Shown piece by piece: positions 4,947-5,428 of a DNA stretch of 5,428 bases. The first letter of the stretch is position 1. Each line of letters opens with the position of its first letter. The notes below the pieces were generated by a model, which made no database searches, was not told the DNA's origin, and saw only the letters and a list, made by a program, of their open reading frames with translations. The stretch spans positions 1 through 5,428 of the forward strand of contig PLXF01000009.1 of the NCBI GenBank assembly GCA_003151315.1. Direction: 5' to 3'. The DNA comes from Parachlamydiales bacterium. Its GTDB lineage: Bacteria; Chlamydiota; Chlamydiia; Chlamydiales; SM23-39. The position numbers and the translations under genes are program-made.

Positions 4947-5428
4947 ATGCCCCAGACCGAACATACAGACAAATCTCTCCCTAAATATTTGAGCGATAAA
5001 ATCGACCAGATTCTACTCGACAAACGGAGGATTTTCCTCTCCGACGGCGTCGATTCCGATACGGCTAAAGACATCATCCGCAAGTTGTGGTATCTCGAGC
5101 ACCAAAATCCGGGTAAGCCGATCCTCTTTGTGATCAATTCTCCCGGCGGTTCGGTCGATTCTGGTTTTGCGATTTGGGATCAGATCAAGATGATCTCCTC
5201 TCCCGTCGTGACGCTAGTAACAGGCCTCGCAGCTTCTATGGGATCGCTTCTCAGCCTCTCTTCCGGAAAAGGGAAAAGGCTTGCAACGCCCAATGCCCGC
5301 ATTATGATCCACCAACCGCTCATCGGCGGCGTGATCCGCGGCCAAGCGACCGATCTCGATATCCAAGCGAAAGAGATGTTGAAGACTCGGGCGATGATTG
5401 TGGAAATCTACGCAGAAGCGACGGGAAA
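4947..5428 (+). CDS. clpP1: ATP-dependent Clp protease proteolytic subunit ClpP1 (cut by window edge)
   Basis: The first 160 residues of a ClpP serine protease subunit; the frame is open at the window edge. ClpP forms tetradecameric barrels that degrade proteins fed in by ClpX or ClpC. The nucleophile Ser97 lies in GLAASMGS and the base His122 in MIHQP; the catalytic Asp is expected beyond the edge. FVINSPGGSVDSG (61-73) forms the oxyanion-hole glycine segment. KLWYLEHQNPGKPI, WDQIKMISSP and GQATDLDI closely resemble the recalled C. trachomatis ClpP1 (CT431, 192 residues), one of two ClpP paralogues in Chlamydia, so about 30-35 residues are missing. The start is clear: AAGGAG (4935-4940) six bases before the ATG, the best ribosome binding site in the window. 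The 24-bp gap after glyA has no terminator, so the two are probably co-transcribed, as for CT432-CT431. Confidence 0.93.
   Translation, partial: MPQTEHTDKSLPKYLSDKIDQILLDKRRIFLSDGVDSDTAKDIIRKLWYLEHQNPGKPILFVINSPGGSVDSGFAIWDQIKMISSPVVTLVTGLAASMGSLLSLSSGKGKRLATPNARIMIHQPLIGGVIRGQATDLDIQAKEMLKTRAMIVEIYAEATG

Noticed and set aside
1..5428. tRNA genes, transposase genes, CRISPR arrays, long direct repeats
   Set aside because: None was seen on either strand. Apart from short spacers, the window is filled by recognisable genes.

Overview
The window looks like a core chromosomal segment from a member of the order Chlamydiales, more likely an environmental 'Chlamydia-like' lineage than a Chlamydia species. 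I recognised no exact source genome. The inference rests on recalled resemblance of five proteins and one RNA to chlamydial families: an ABC-F ATPase next to xerC (as CT348/CT347), a coiled-coil zinc-ribbon protein of the CT398/CdsZ type, a serine hydroxymethyltransferase with the long chlamydial insertion followed at once by clpP1 (as CT432/CT431), and an RNase P RNA lacking a GGU motif at the expected place. The coding DNA looks moderate in GC, and the intergenic stretches are AT-rich.

Layout, left to right. Positions 1-188 (minus strand) hold the N-terminus of an ABC-F ATPase that runs off the left edge. It is divergent from xerC (225-1166, plus), with only 36 bp between start codons, so the apparent xerC promoter lies inside the start of the ABC-F gene. 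An AT-rich spacer (1167-1297) leads to an unrecognised 260-residue protein (1298-2080, plus). Its paired hydrophobic segments resemble the bilobed domain of chlamydial inclusion-membrane (Inc) proteins. This gene converges on rnpB, the RNase P RNA gene (about 2098-2500, minus), which lies 3 bp downstream of cdsZ (2504-3271, minus). cdsZ is divergent from glyA (3441-4922, plus). The promoters proposed for cdsZ and glyA share one -35 region. glyA is followed after 24 bp by clpP1 (from 4947, plus), which runs off the right edge.

Most genes are housekeeping: chromosome dimer resolution (XerC), tRNA 5' maturation (RNase P), one-carbon and serine/glycine metabolism (GlyA), proteolysis (ClpP1) and a ribosome-associated ATPase. 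Two genes bear on the intracellular lifestyle: cdsZ, whose C. trachomatis homologue is reported to link sigma-54 holoenzyme and the type III secretion apparatus, and the Inc-like protein, a possible secreted effector. I see no mobile element, CRISPR array or clearly new multi-gene system. The least explained item is the Inc-like gene; the regulatory overlaps (shared -35, a -10 element spanning a stop codon) are the other points worth a look.
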